The position numbers were made by a program, and so were the translations under genes. DNA of 64,000 nucleotides, from the NCBI GenBank assembly GCA_026196615.1, contig JAPHSW010000049.1, positions 1 through 64,000 on the forward strand. The letters run 5' to 3'. This document shows, piece by piece, positions 9,158 to 20,585 of this stretch (position 1 is the first letter of the stretch; each line of letters opens with the position of its first letter). Under the pieces are notes generated by a model. That model was not told the origin of the DNA, did no database searches, and saw only the letters and a program-made list of their open reading frames with translations. Source of the DNA: Gammaproteobacteria bacterium. GTDB lineage: Bacteria; Pseudomonadota; Gammaproteobacteria; GRL18.

Positions 9158-10750
9158 TTATTCACTAATCCCCTGTTTGGCTAGATACTCATCATAAGTC
9201 CCTTTAAAATCAGTCACACCATCTTCTTTAATCTCAATGATACGTGTTGCTAAAGAAGAGACAAATTCACGGTCATGGCTGACAAAGACAAGTGTGCCTT
9301 CATATATATCTAATGCCATATTAAGTGATTCAATGGACTCCATATCCATGTGGTTAGTGGGTTCATCCATAAATAATACATTGGGCTTTTCCAACATTAA
9401 CTTACCATAAACCATACGTCCCATTTCACCACCAGAAAGAACTTTAACAGACTTATTAGTATCATCTCTTGAAAAGAGTAATCGCCCCAGGATACCTCGA
9501 ATACTCTGATCATCATCACTTTCCTGACCCCATTGATCCATCCAGTCAAATAAAGTCATTTCCGCAGCAAACTCATCAATGTGTTCTTGAGGATAATAAC
9601 CAATATCAGCATTTTCAGAAAATTTGATACGACCACTTTTTGCTTCCAAATCATGAATCATAGTTCTCAACAAAGTTGTCTTACCAATTCCGTTAGCCCC
9701 AATAATTGCAATTCTTTCACCTACTTCAACCAGCATATTAAGATCTTTAAATAAAAGTTCATCAAAACCATTACTGAGATTTTCAATTTCAAAAGCATTA
9801 CGATACAGCTTTTTTTCTTGTTCAAAGCGAATAAATGGATTTTTTCTTGAAGACACTTTAATGTCATCCAGTTGAATTTTTTCCAGACGCTTACGACGTG
9901 AAGTGGCTTGCTTTGCTTTAGAAGCATTAGCAGAAAAACGCTCCACGAATTTTTGTAAATCAGCCATTTCTGATTTCTTTTTCTCATTCGACTGCATTTG
10001 ACGTTCTCTGGCTTGAGTTGCTGCCAGCATATACTCATCATAGTTACCAGGATAGACATTAATCGAGCCATAGTCCAAGTCAGCCATATGGGTACAAACA
10101 CTATTGAGGAAGTGACGATCGTGAGAAATAATAATCATAGTGCAATTACGTTCATTAAGAATCGCTTCTAACCAACGGATGGTATTGATATCCAGATTAT
10201 TTGTCGGCTCATCCAAAAGCATAATATCCGGATCAGAAAATAACACTTGTGCTAATAAGACTCGGAGTTTAAAACCTGGGGCAATTTCAGACATAGGTCC
10301 AAAGTGCTGTTCAACAGGAATTCCAACACCAATCAAAAGTTCACCTGCTCTGGACTCCGCAGTATAACCATCCATCTCACCGTATTGAACTTCCAGGTCA
10401 GCAACTCGCATACCATCTTCTTCACTCATATCAGGATCGGCATAAATCTTATCGCGTTCTTCTTTAACTTTCCAAAGCTCTTCATGCCCCATAATAACCG
10501 TGTCAATAACACTGTATTCTTCATAAGCAAATTGATCCTGACGTAATTTACCGACACGTTCTCCTGTAGAAATCGTTACCGTACCACTAGTTGCATCCAG
10601 GTCACCACCTAAAATTTTCATAAAGGTTGATTTACCACAACCATTAGCACCAATAAGACCATAACGGTTTTCATCACTAAATTTAACTGAAACATTTTCA
10701 AATAAAGGCTTGGCACCAAATTGAATAGTGAGATTTGCTGTTGATATCAA
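9158..10750 (-). CDS. ybiT: ABC-F family ATPase YbiT
   Basis: Two ABC modules; [24 protein letters not shown]...[57 protein letters not shown] match YbiT. Confidence 0.93.
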   Translation of the reverse strand: MISTANLTIQFGAKPLFENVSVKFSDENRYGLIGANGCGKSTFMKILGGDLDATSGTVTISTGERVGKLRQDQFAYEEYSVIDTVIMGHEELWKVKEERDKIYADPDMSEEDGMRVADLEVQYGEMDGYTAESRAGELLIGVGIPVEQHFGPMSEIAPGFKLRVLLAQVLFSDPDIMLLDEPTNNLDINTIRWLEAILNERNCTMIIISHDRHFLNSVCTHMADLDYGSINVYPGNYDEYMLAATQARERQMQSNEKKKSEMADLQKFVERFSANASKAKQATSRRKRLEKIQLDDIKVSSRKNPFIRFEQEKKLYRNAFEIENLSNGFDELLFKDLNMLVEVGERIAIIGANGIGKTTLLRTMIHDLEAKSGRIKFSENADIGYYPQEHIDEFAAEMTLFDWMDQWGQESDDDQSIRGILGRLLFSRDDTNKSVKVLSGGEMGRMVYGKLMLEKPNVLFMDEPTNHMDMESIESLNMALDIYEGTLVFVSHDREFVSSLATRIIEIKEDGVTDFKGTYDEYLAKQGISE

Positions 10751-10963
10751 AGTATTTTTCCTAAGCAGTGTCTTTTTTTGCGATATTGCACGATGCGGTA
10801 TTATCCTGTATTACATAGAAAAAATCCATATTCAGCTCATCATTAATCCAGTTTTATCTCTAAATTTATCACCTTAAATAATATAAAAAGACATAGACAT
10901 ATTGATAAAAGTACATTATTCTATAAAAAGAGTTAATTTTAGATAAAAGTAAGGAGAAGGCAC

Positions 10964-11479
10964 ATGCCTAGAGGCGGTAAACGTAGTGGTGCTGGTCGCC
11001 CCAAAGGAACAGGGAAATATTCTGAAGCAACTAAGGCAATTCGTGTTCCAGAAAGTATGGTAGAACGCATTCTAGAGTTTGCTCACTCTGGAGGTTTTAA
11101 GTTACCTCTCTACGGTGGTAAAGTTGCTGCTGGCTGCCCGGCTCCGACAGATGATTATATTGAAGGAATGTTAGATTTATCAGAGCATCTCATCCATGAT
11201 CCCGCATCGACATTTTTTGTAAGAGTAACTGGTTATTCTATGATCAACGCTGGTATTCATCCCGATGATATTCTCATTGTTGATCGCAGTATCGAGGCAC
11301 GACATGGAAAAATTGTTATTGCAGCAGTTGAAGGTGAACTGACGGTTAAACGTCTTGATAAGAAAGGAGGTCAAGTGCGCTTATTACCTGAAAATGATGA
11401 CTTTGAGCCTATTGAGATTGGTCCTGAAGAAACATTGCATATCTGGGGGGTTGTTACAAATGTCATACATACCGTTTAA
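10964..11479 (+). CDS. umuD: UmuD-like S24 family autoprotease, no adjacent umuC
   Basis: AAGCPAPTDDYIEGMLDLSEHLI cleavage-region-like; VTGYSMINAGIHPDDILIVDRS; GELTVKRL (Ser/Lys dyad). Confidence 0.88.
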   Translation: MPRGGKRSGAGRPKGTGKYSEATKAIRVPESMVERILEFAHSGGFKLPLYGGKVAAGCPAPTDDYIEGMLDLSEHLIHDPASTFFVRVTGYSMINAGIHPDDILIVDRSIEARHGKIVIAAVEGELTVKRLDKKGGQVRLLPENDDFEPIEIGPEETLHIWGVVTNVIHTV

Positions 11480-11668
11480 ATAGAGATCACTCATAATACA
11501 CCATGATAATCTTCTAGAAAAAAACCTCTTATAAATTTACTATAAAAAAGTAGCCTTAGTGCATTTTATTTAGGATAATCCTAGCCTGTTTTTTTAATTA
11601 CTTATTTTTCACAATACTCACTTTCAGTTTTAGGAAAGTTAACAAAAGAAAGGCCAGGATGACCCATT

Positions 11669-12601
11669 ATGTGGTTTAAAAACCTAAAAATTTACCGCTT
11701 TAGTAAGCCCTTTACAATCGACTCAGAACAATTGGAAACACATCTCACTGAAAAATCATTTCAGCCTTGTGCTTCAACACAAGCCTCTTCTTTTGGTTGG
11801 GTTTCCCCACTTGGCAATTCACAGGACAACAATAGTGTTTTGCTCACACATACTATTGGCAAAACCACAATGATATGCGTGCGCCAGGAGGAGAGAATAT
11901 TACCCTCCAGTGTAATCAATGATGCATTAAATGAAAAACTGGATGCCATGCAAATTGAAACTGGAAGACGCCCTGTTGGCAAACATAAACAAAGCATTAA
12001 AGATGAACTTATCTTAACTCTTTTGCCAAAAGCCTTCACCCGCTCAAAAAGAACTTATGCCTATCTTGATCAAGATGCACAGTTAATGATTGTTGATGCC
12101 TCAAGCAATAATAAAGCGGAAGAGTTAGTAGAACTTCTACGCCAGACTCTTGGCAGCTTGCCCGTAGTCCCGTTAAAAACAAATACCTTGCCAATATTGC
12201 TTATGACCAGCTGGATTAAAGGGAATGATTTAAAAGATGATTTTCTGATAAAAGATGAATGTGAATTACGTGAATCTGATGATGAAGGCGCTATCTTGCG
12301 CTGTAAACGACAAGATCTGAGCAGTGATGAGATTCAGATGCATCTGGACAGTGGGAAAGAAGTCACCAAACTGGCTGTCAATTGGAATGATACCATCGAA
12401 TGTATAATAGAAGACGACTTATCCATTAAACGCTTAAAGTTTTCTGATGAACTATTAGATCAAGCCGCAGATGATGGTGCAGAAGATGCCGCAGCACAAT
12501 TTGATGCAGATTTTAACCTTATGACAGGTGAATTATCTCGCTTTATCCCCAGATTGATTGAAGTTCTTGGCGGAGAACAAAGCTCAGCAACCAAAACATA
12601 G
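11669..12601 (+). CDS. rdgC: Recombination-associated protein RdgC
   Basis: MWFKNLKIYRFSKPF, FGWVSPLG and overall length typical of RdgC. Confidence 0.95.
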   Translation: MWFKNLKIYRFSKPFTIDSEQLETHLTEKSFQPCASTQASSFGWVSPLGNSQDNNSVLLTHTIGKTTMICVRQEERILPSSVINDALNEKLDAMQIETGRRPVGKHKQSIKDELILTLLPKAFTRSKRTYAYLDQDAQLMIVDASSNNKAEELVELLRQTLGSLPVVPLKTNTLPILLMTSWIKGNDLKDDFLIKDECELRESDDEGAILRCKRQDLSSDEIQMHLDSGKEVTKLAVNWNDTIECIIEDDLSIKRLKFSDELLDQAADDGAEDAAAQFDADFNLMTGELSRFIPRLIEVLGGEQSSATKT

Positions 12602-12918
12602 ACAAGCACTCATTAAAAATGACCTTTGAGCCCATTTATATACACTTTGGGCTCATAATTCAATTTTTAGTAATCGTTCATAAATACATTTATTTTACTT
12701 GTTCACATTCAACAAAAAATAAAATATAAAACGTTCTTGTAGGGAGACTTCCTACAAATTAAACAGACCATAATTATTATATTTCATTACTTATGAACTC
12801 GTGCTATAACAATATATTATAGTGAATTTATCCGTAAATATAATAAAATTGTAATTGTTACCCAAAACTAAACCAGCTAATTTTACAGATTTAGTTTAGA
12901 TCCAAGACAGGGGAAATC

Positions 12919-15711
12919 ATGCGTATTAATAAAAAACTACCACTTCTATGTGTTCTAGCCGGACTTAACGTCTGTATTTTTTCGACTGCTATCGCTGATA
13001 ACATTCAGGATGCAGAACAAGCTATTGAAAAACAAGACTACTCAACTGCAATTATTCATTTAAAAAATCAACTTAAAAAAACACCTAAAAATGCTCATGC
13101 ACGTTTTTTACTTGGAAAAGCTTACCTTTCTACAGGTAAATTAGAGTCTAGCTTAAAAGAACTTGGCAGAGCCTATGAAATTTCTCCCAAAGATACCCAC
13201 ATTTTATTTGCTTATGTTGATATATTACAAGCTATGGGCAAGCAGGAAAAAGTTCTAAAGTTACTTGATACTCCATTTAAAGACTCAAAGCTGGAAAGCC
13301 AGCGACTCTCATATATCGGCTATGCTCATCTTGCATCAAAGCAAGTAACAAATGCCCGAGAAGCTTTTGAAAAATCAAACAAGCTAGAGCAAAGTGCAAA
13401 AGCATACAATGGCCTCATTGCCCTATCTCTGTTTGAAAAAAACTACACTTTAGCCGAAGAATTACTTAAAAAATCAACTTCGATTGATCCCGAAAATAAT
13501 TCAACCTTACTTCTAAAGGCCAAACTTGCTAATCTTAATAAACAACCTGATCAGGCTTTAGAGATCTACAATGAGTTAATTAAGAATAACCCTGAAAACC
13601 TTTCTTATTATCTTGAACGTGCCACCACATTATCACTTCAAGACAAGAAGGAACTTGCAAAAAAAGATCTAAACGTTATTTTATCTAAATATCCTAACTA
13701 CCCTCAAGCTAATTTTCTTATGTCAGAAATACTATTACGAGAAAAAGCTTATGAAGGGGCTCAAAAATCAGCACAGCTTGTTGTTAATGCTTCGCCACAA
13801 CATATGCCAGCAACTTTTGTTTTAGGTGCAGCCAATTTTGCATTAAAAAATTACAACCAGGCAGAAGAAAATTTAACCATATATCTTGCTTCCAAGCCTG
13901 ATAATTTAAAAGCACAGAATTTACTTGCTAATATTTATCTGGCACAAGATAAAACAGAGCAATCATTACTTATTATTGAAGGTATCCCCAAAAAACAGCT
14001 TGAAAAAGATCCATTACTCTTAACTACTCTTGGTAGCACTTATATTAAAAAGGGTGATACAACAAAAGGTTTACAATTCCTAAATCAAGCTCAAGCTCTG
14101 GAACCTAATAATCAGGATATTAGAAAACGTATCATCGCAATTCAATTTCAATCCGGTGAGTTAAAGGATGCTATCAGTGAGTTAGAAGAGTTAACAAGTA
14201 AACAAACAGGTTCTGATCAATCTCATGCACAAACGAATTATTTACTCATTATTTCTTATATCAAACAAGAACAATTCGACAAGGCTGATGAAAAAATTGA
14301 ACAATTTCTGCTCAAAACACCTGAAGATCTCAAATTACTAAATCTTAAAGCACTCACTTTACAACTCAAAGGTCACCCTGAAAAAGCAATGGCTCAGTAT
14401 CAGGCCATTATAAAACAAGATAAAGACAATATTCCTGCTTATATGGGATTAGCACGTCTTTCAGCTTTAGAGTCAAACTGGTCAGAATCTGAAAATTACT
14501 TTAAACAAGTTTTAAAGATTGAGCCAAATACACTTAAAGCTTATTTAGGACTTGCTGCAATTGCAGACAAGCAAGATAAAGAAAAAGAAACCGAACAGTA
14601 TTTTTTTGATGCCATTGAAAGAAGTAACAAAAATATTCCATCTCAACTCACAGTCGCCGAGTTGTTAAGTCAATGGTATCAATCTAAGCAACAACCAGAA
14701 AAAATATTACATCTTGCTGAAAAGCTGGATAAACAACATTCAAACAACAATAACGTCCGTTCTTTCTTAGCACGGGCTCAACTCCTTAACCAACAAAATG
14801 ATCGAGCAGAACGTACTATAAAAAGTATCCTGACTTATGACACCAAAGATGTCAAACACAGAATCCTTCTGGCTCAAATAATAAGTAATGATAAACAAAG
14901 AATCGATGAAGCCATCACTCTTTTAGATGAAGCACTCCTTATTCAGCCAAAAAATCAAGTTGTCTATACCTTAAAAGCAAGCTTATTAATCAAACAGGGG
15001 AAAAATGAAGAGGCTGCAACTCTGGTAAAAACAATGCAGGAGAAATTTCCAGAATCAACAACAGCTCAACTGTTAAACGCTGATATCTACAGAGCTCAAA
15101 AACAATATAAAAAGGCCCTTGCCATTTATCAAGAAATCTACAAAAAAGAGCCTAATAATAAAATCTTTTCAGCAATAATTAGTGTGTTACTGTCTTTAAA
15201 CCAACAAGATAAAGCAGTTTTATTACTAACAGAAAAAGTAAATGCTTCCTCTTCTCCAGATATAGATGATTTATTTAAACTCGCATCATTACATCATGAA
15301 AAGAAGCAGCTTGATAAAGCAGAAGTATATTACCAGAAAGTTTTAGAGAAAAACCCTAAACATGTACTTAGTTTAAATAACCTGGCCTGGATTAAAATTG
15401 ATAGTAATACCAAGGAAGCGGTTAAACTGGCAAAACAAGCTTATGATCAAGCTCCTAAATCAGCTGCAATTATAGACACTTATGGTTATTTTTTAGTTCG
15501 GGATGAACAATACGAAGCAGGTTTAGACCTCTTAAAACAAGCTGCTGAGGGTATTCCAGAGGATAAGGATATTCAATATCATTTAGCATATGCCTATGCA
15601 AAATTAGGGCAACAGAAAAAAGCACAACAAATTTTGGAAACAATTGTTCATTCTAAACAATCTTTTTCAGAACAAAAGAAGGCACAACAGTTATATCAAG
15701 AAGTTAAATAG
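12919..15711 (+). CDS. prsT: TPR-repeat protein, PrsT-like (PEP-CTERM/XrtA system)
   Basis: Signal peptide plus >20 TPRs, first repeats DAEQAIEKQDYSTAIIHLKNQLKKTPKNAHARFLLGKAYLSTGKLESSLKELGRA; about 930 aa. Confidence 0.8.
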   Translation: MRINKKLPLLCVLAGLNVCIFSTAIADNIQDAEQAIEKQDYSTAIIHLKNQLKKTPKNAHARFLLGKAYLSTGKLESSLKELGRAYEISPKDTHILFAYVDILQAMGKQEKVLKLLDTPFKDSKLESQRLSYIGYAHLASKQVTNAREAFEKSNKLEQSAKAYNGLIALSLFEKNYTLAEELLKKSTSIDPENNSTLLLKAKLANLNKQPDQALEIYNELIKNNPENLSYYLERATTLSLQDKKELAKKDLNVILSKYPNYPQANFLMSEILLREKAYEGAQKSAQLVVNASPQHMPATFVLGAANFALKNYNQAEENLTIYLASKPDNLKAQNLLANIYLAQDKTEQSLLIIEGIPKKQLEKDPLLLTTLGSTYIKKGDTTKGLQFLNQAQALEPNNQDIRKRIIAIQFQSGELKDAISELEELTSKQTGSDQSHAQTNYLLIISYIKQEQFDKADEKIEQFLLKTPEDLKLLNLKALTLQLKGHPEKAMAQYQAIIKQDKDNIPAYMGLARLSALESNWSESENYFKQVLKIEPNTLKAYLGLAAIADKQDKEKETEQYFFDAIERSNKNIPSQLTVAELLSQWYQSKQQPEKILHLAEKLDKQHSNNNNVRSFLARAQLLNQQNDRAERTIKSILTYDTKDVKHRILLAQIISNDKQRIDEAITLLDEALLIQPKNQVVYTLKASLLIKQGKNEEAATLVKTMQEKFPESTTAQLLNADIYRAQKQYKKALAIYQEIYKKEPNNKIFSAIISVLLSLNQQDKAVLLLTEKVNASSSPDIDDLFKLASLHHEKKQLDKAEVYYQKVLEKNPKHVLSLNNLAWIKIDSNTKEAVKLAKQAYDQAPKSAAIIDTYGYFLVRDEQYEAGLDLLKQAAEGIPEDKDIQYHLAYAYAKLGQQKKAQQILETIVHSKQSFSEQKKAQQLYQEVK

Positions 15712-16173
15712 GCCGACATGATGTTACTGCTCATACGGGGCGGGCAGTAACAACTATTTATTTCATCACGAGAGACTCACAAGTGAGTATGCTATTGAGT
15801 ACTCTGATGAGTTTCTTTAACACCTTATTGAGTCAGGCGTGACCGTCATTTGCTTTGAACTAATTCACCGTCTTAGAGATTCTCTAGCTACCTAGACACA
15901 CTTTAGAAGAAGGCTTCCAATAGTCTATTCAGACTCCTTCCTTCAGAAGTTAAACCTAAATTAACAAAAATACCCAGAATACAACATCATTTGCAAAAAT
16001 TTTCTATGCATTATAATAAGCTGAATATAAACTATATCCAGCTTATTTTTACCCTGTCTCAATACGCTATAAGTAACTTTCTTATAAAATAAACTGTGTT
16101 AATTATTTATATAATGATAGTGAAATGGTCAGATTTCATACTACTAATTCAAAACACTATCTTAGAACTCAGC

Positions 16174-19100
16174 TTAAACATCTTCGCGATATTCCACTTT
16201 GAAAAACATTGAATACAATACTGGAACTACTATCAATGTCAAAATAGAAGCAAAGGCCAATCCTGACATAATGATAATAGACATATTCACAAAGAAAACA
16301 TCCGAGAGAAGTGGGATCATTCCTAAAATAGTGGTTGCAGCAGCCATCATAACAGGTCTCATACGACTCACCGCTGAATCTAGAATGGCTTTAAATGATT
16401 CAATGCCTGATTCAATCTGTTGATCAATTTCTTCAATCAAAACAATCGCATTTTTAATTAATAACCCAATCAGACTTAATGCTCCCAACAGTCCCATAAA
16501 ATCAAATGCACCATTAAGAGATAAAAGCCCAGCGGTAATACCAATAACTGCCAACGGAACTGTTAACCAAATAATTGCAGGCTGTCTGACTTTACCAAAC
16601 AAGAGTATTGTCGTTAATATCATTAATAAAAATCCACCAGGTAGAGCAGAGGCTAATGAATTAGATGCATTCGTTGAGTCTTCGTATTCCCCTCCCCAGG
16701 CCAATTGATAACCTGGAGGTAACTCCATGGCTTCTATCTGAGGACGTAAACGTTCAAATAATGCAGTTGAATCTACACCAGTTTCAGGATTACACGAAGC
16801 AATAATCGTTGCTCTTCGATCCCGCCCTCTAATCACCGTATTCTCCCATATGGTTTCAAAGCGTTTAACCACTTGAGCAATGGGGATTGATTTTTGCAAC
16901 ACAGGACTCCAAACCTGAATATCTTGAATATTACTAATATCTTCACGTTCATCATCAGTTGCTCTGCTTAAAATAGGCAACAAACGAATACCATCTCGAT
17001 AAAGACCAACCTGAGTACCATCAAAGGCATATTTCAAAGCTTTTGATAAGTCTTCATAGTTTATTCCTAACTGACGCCCTACTTGCTCATTAAATATAGG
17101 TTTTACCAATTTAACAGGCTGACGCCAATCATCACGAATTTCTTTTGTGCCTGCATTACTACGAAAAATTTCCTTAACTTGTTCAGATAAATGCCTTAAG
17201 ACTGAGCCATCAGGTCCACTAATACGAGCTTCAATTTTACTATCTCGCCCAGGGCCAATTCGTAATGGTTTAATAATGGGTTCAATATTAGGAAAGCTCT
17301 TCATATAAGTATCGGTTTTATCCCAAATCTCAGAAATTTGTTCCCGTGTTTCAGTTTGAACTATAATTTGCGCATAGGCAGGACTGCGTTCTTTTGGCTC
17401 ATAAACCAATGAAAAACGTTGATCACCACCACCAATAAGCTCTGTTGTTTTAGTGACTCCAGGTAAGCTACGAATATACTCACTGATTTTCAGAGTGTCA
17501 TCACGTGTTTTATCAATATCAGTTCCCTCAATTTCCCAAACTTCAACGAAGAACATTGGTGTATTCGAATCAGGGAAAAAACCACCTCTAACAAAACCAA
17601 AACCGTAAACAGCAATTGCAAACAAGCCAATAATAATCCCCATAGTAAGACCACGAAAACGAAGTGCTTTTTTTAAGATGCCTCGATAGAACATAAATAT
17701 AAAACCAGAATAGGCTTCCTGTGGTGCTTTATCTGAACCTGTATTATTTTTTGGCTTAATGAAAAGTGCACAGAATAATGGCGTAGTACTCACAGCCGTC
17801 ACCCAACTGAGTAGAAGAGAAATCAAGATCACATAAAACAGAGTACGGCTGAATTCACCTGTCGAATCTTGTGATAGACCAATAGCAGAAAAGGCCAGGA
17901 TTCCAATAATGGTTCCACCCAACAGAGCCACAGAATTTTTCCCTACCACATCTTTGGCGGCTTTTGCCGCATTCATTCCCGATTGAATTCTAACCATCAT
18001 GCCTTCTGCTATCACAATGGCATTATCTACCAACATCCCCAGAGCAATAATCAAAGCACCAAGAGAGATTCTTTGTAAATCAATACCATACATCTCCATA
18101 ACCAGTACAGTACCAGCAACAGTAATAAGCAAAACTGCACCAATAATTAGGCCCGCCGTCACTCCCATAAACAATAACAGTACAATAATAACAATAACAA
18201 TGGCCGCAGCCACGTTGATCATGAAGCCAGAAACTGAATTTTCAACTTCACGAGGTTGATTATAAATCACATCCAACTTCATACCTATTGGAATTAATGA
18301 TGAAATTTCATGCATTCTTTTAGCAATGTTTTCACCAACAGCAACCACATTTTCACCAGATTGCATTGATATACCAAGAGTTAATGCAGGTTTACCTTCA
18401 TAGTAAATTAATAAATCAGGTACTTCTTTATACTCACGACGAATTTGAGCAATATCTTTTAGATAAATCAGGGTTCGGTCTGATGAGCTTATTAAAACAT
18501 CTCCAATCAGACTCACTGATTTAAATTCACCAGTCGGTTGAATTCTCAGATATTCATCACCAACAAGTACTTTACCTGCATCAGTTACTACATTTTGCGA
18601 TTGCAAGATCTGCCCTATTTTCTCTAATGATAAGCCTAATTCACCTAAGCGTTGTCGGGATATATCCAGATAGACCACTTCACTCTGAGCACCGCCTATA
18701 ACAATTTTTCTTACCCCATCAACCAGAACTAATTCTTTTTTGAGAAAATCAGCAGCATCTTTTAAATCACGATAGCTATAACCATCACCTGACAAAGCTA
18801 GATACACACCATAAACATCAGCAAAGCTATCAACAATAACTGGATTCTGGGCTCCTGGTGGTAACTTATACAGCATATCTTCTATTTTGCGTCGTACTTC
18901 ATCATAGATATTTGGAAAATCTTCAGCATTGTATTTATCTTGAAAAGTCACAGTAATATCTGACATACCTGGTCGTGATATGGACATTTTAATCCACTTG
19001 ACCTGTGGCATTAGCTGAACCGCTTCCTCAATATGATAAGTTACTTCATCGTAAACTTGTTGAGCAGTAGCACCAGGATATTGAGTAATAATTTTGACAT

Positions 19101-19230
19101 CTTTAATAGTAAACTCAGGATCTTCAAGCTTACCCATTTTCATAAATCCACTATAGCCACCTGCAAGAAAAACAATTACCAACAGCCAGGAAACAACAGG
19201 ATTTTTTACCGAATATTCTCCGATATTCAT
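16174..19230 (-). CDS. RND efflux transporter permease (AcrB/HAE family)
   Basis: MNIGEYSVKNPVVSWLLVIVFLAGGYSGF...LEDPEFTIKDVKIITQYPGATAQQV; GMLVDNAIVIAEGMMVRI; GLLIKNAIVLIEEID. Confidence 0.95.
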   Translation of the reverse strand: MNIGEYSVKNPVVSWLLVIVFLAGGYSGFMKMGKLEDPEFTIKDVKIITQYPGATAQQVYDEVTYHIEEAVQLMPQVKWIKMSISRPGMSDITVTFQDKYNAEDFPNIYDEVRRKIEDMLYKLPPGAQNPVIVDSFADVYGVYLALSGDGYSYRDLKDAADFLKKELVLVDGVRKIVIGGAQSEVVYLDISRQRLGELGLSLEKIGQILQSQNVVTDAGKVLVGDEYLRIQPTGEFKSVSLIGDVLISSSDRTLIYLKDIAQIRREYKEVPDLLIYYEGKPALTLGISMQSGENVVAVGENIAKRMHEISSLIPIGMKLDVIYNQPREVENSVSGFMINVAAAIVIVIIVLLLFMGVTAGLIIGAVLLITVAGTVLVMEMYGIDLQRISLGALIIALGMLVDNAIVIAEGMMVRIQSGMNAAKAAKDVVGKNSVALLGGTIIGILAFSAIGLSQDSTGEFSRTLFYVILISLLLSWVTAVSTTPLFCALFIKPKNNTGSDKAPQEAYSGFIFMFYRGILKKALRFRGLTMGIIIGLFAIAVYGFGFVRGGFFPDSNTPMFFVEVWEIEGTDIDKTRDDTLKISEYIRSLPGVTKTTELIGGGDQRFSLVYEPKERSPAYAQIIVQTETREQISEIWDKTDTYMKSFPNIEPIIKPLRIGPGRDSKIEARISGPDGSVLRHLSEQVKEIFRSNAGTKEIRDDWRQPVKLVKPIFNEQVGRQLGINYEDLSKALKYAFDGTQVGLYRDGIRLLPILSRATDDEREDISNIQDIQVWSPVLQKSIPIAQVVKRFETIWENTVIRGRDRRATIIASCNPETGVDSTALFERLRPQIEAMELPPGYQLAWGGEYEDSTNASNSLASALPGGFLLMILTTILLFGKVRQPAIIWLTVPLAVIGITAGLLSLNGAFDFMGLLGALSLIGLLIKNAIVLIEEIDQQIESGIESFKAILDSAVSRMRPVMMAAATTILGMIPLLSDVFFVNMSIIIMSGLAFASILTLIVVPVLYSMFFKVEYREDV

Positions 19231-19236
19231 AATAGC

Positions 19237-20418
19237 TTATCCCTTCTCTGGTGTTTGTTGTGAAGATGGCTCCATAACAGGTCGCTCGTGTTTTATATTA
19301 TCCTTTGCCTGCTCCAACTCTTTCATGAGAGTAACTTTAAGACCTTTATATAAAAAAGGAACTCCCGCAGTCACAATTCGTTGTCCAACAGAGAGACCAT
19401 CTGTTACTTGAATGTTATTCCCCCTCATTGTGCCCACTTTCACTGACACAGGTTCAACTTGCATATTTTTTTCATTAACAACCCATACCGTTCCTTGTAG
19501 ATCAACATCAGCAACCACCGCACTCACCGGTAGGTAAAAATCATTTTCACTATCAATAACCTCACTTAAATCGACCTTAACCATAGCTGTCATCCCAGGC
19601 AAAATAATCACACCTTGGGGCTTTGGCATTGTATAGGTGATAGAGAAAGTTTGTGTACTTGAATCCGCTTTAGTCGACATTTCTTTGAATTTTAGAGAAT
19701 ATTCCTTGCCTTTTTGAGAATTAAACATGGCAACAACTGGAATTTGATGTTTCATTCTTGATTCTTCAACAGTATCAACATCCTCCATTTTTTTAATACG
19801 TAAGATTAAATTTTCTGGAAGATCAAATTTTACTTCAAGAATTTCATTATCATTTAATGTAATTATTTCCTGTTTAGCCTGAACTTCTTCGAAGTTTTGG
19901 ATGTAGCGTCTGGCCACTGTGCCATCAAAAGGGGCTTTCAATCCCGTATAAGCAAGCTGTTGTTTGGCAAGGTTTAAGTCAGCTTTAGCACTGAGGAAAT
20001 TAGACTCCAGCTTGTCATAATCCATCTTAGAAATATTACCATCTTTAATCAGGTTTTTACCTCGATTAAAATCATTCGACGTACGGGCAAATAAAGCAGA
20101 TTTATCATTTACTGTAATTTGAAAATCAGTTGAATCCAATCTTGCAATTACATCACCTTCAGCGACTAAGTCCCCCTCTTTAACCAATAATTCATTGACC
20201 TTACCTGAAACACGAAAAGCCAGTTCTGCTTTTCTATTAGCATCAATTCGTCCTGGAAAGTTTCTAATACCTCCAGCATCCGGTGCTTTAACGACAATTG
20301 TCTTCACTGGTCTTATTTCTTCGACCTTTTCTACTTCCTGCTTTTTACTACAGCCTGAGGTGAATAAAAATATTGCTAAGGCAATTATCAATACACAAAA
20401 TGAGTTAAAGCTTTTCAT
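19237..20418 (-). CDS. RND periplasmic adaptor (membrane-fusion lipoprotein)
   Basis: Lipobox LFTSGC; RIDANRKAELAFRVSGKVNELLVKEGDLVAEGDVIARLDSTDF; immediately upstream of the permease. Confidence 0.93.
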   Translation of the reverse strand: MKSFNSFCVLIIALAIFLFTSGCSKKQEVEKVEEIRPVKTIVVKAPDAGGIRNFPGRIDANRKAELAFRVSGKVNELLVKEGDLVAEGDVIARLDSTDFQITVNDKSALFARTSNDFNRGKNLIKDGNISKMDYDKLESNFLSAKADLNLAKQQLAYTGLKAPFDGTVARRYIQNFEEVQAKQEIITLNDNEILEVKFDLPENLILRIKKMEDVDTVEESRMKHQIPVVAMFNSQKGKEYSLKFKEMSTKADSSTQTFSITYTMPKPQGVIILPGMTAMVKVDLSEVIDSENDFYLPVSAVVADVDLQGTVWVVNEKNMQVEPVSVKVGTMRGNNIQVTDGLSVGQRIVTAGVPFLYKGLKVTLMKELEQAKDNIKHERPVMEPSSQQTPEKG

Positions 20419-20585
20419 AATTATTCCATTAGTTTAATTGTGAAGGGTCAGTAGAAGTTATTGTAAAGTCAATTGATATACAAATATAGAAAAATATTGA
20501 TAAAAATCAAAGATAATATATTATCTTCACTTAGTAATTTTAAGTTCACTCATTGAATATAGCAGCATGAAAAAGAGTTCACATA

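Noticed and set aside
9721-10101. 126-aa minus ORF inside ybiT, and the many other ORFs nested in or antisense to well-supported genes
   Set aside because: Out-of-frame shadows of conserved coding sequence with no independent support.
10846-10861. Possible LexA box upstream of the UmuD-like gene (ctc-N10-cag)
   Set aside because: First half does not match CTG, flanks lack the usual alternating TA pattern, and it lies over 100 nt from the ATG.
12737-12757. Hairpin ttgtaggga...ttcctacaa upstream of prsT
   Set aside because: Short, no T tract, no match to a known regulatory RNA; not enough to call a feature.
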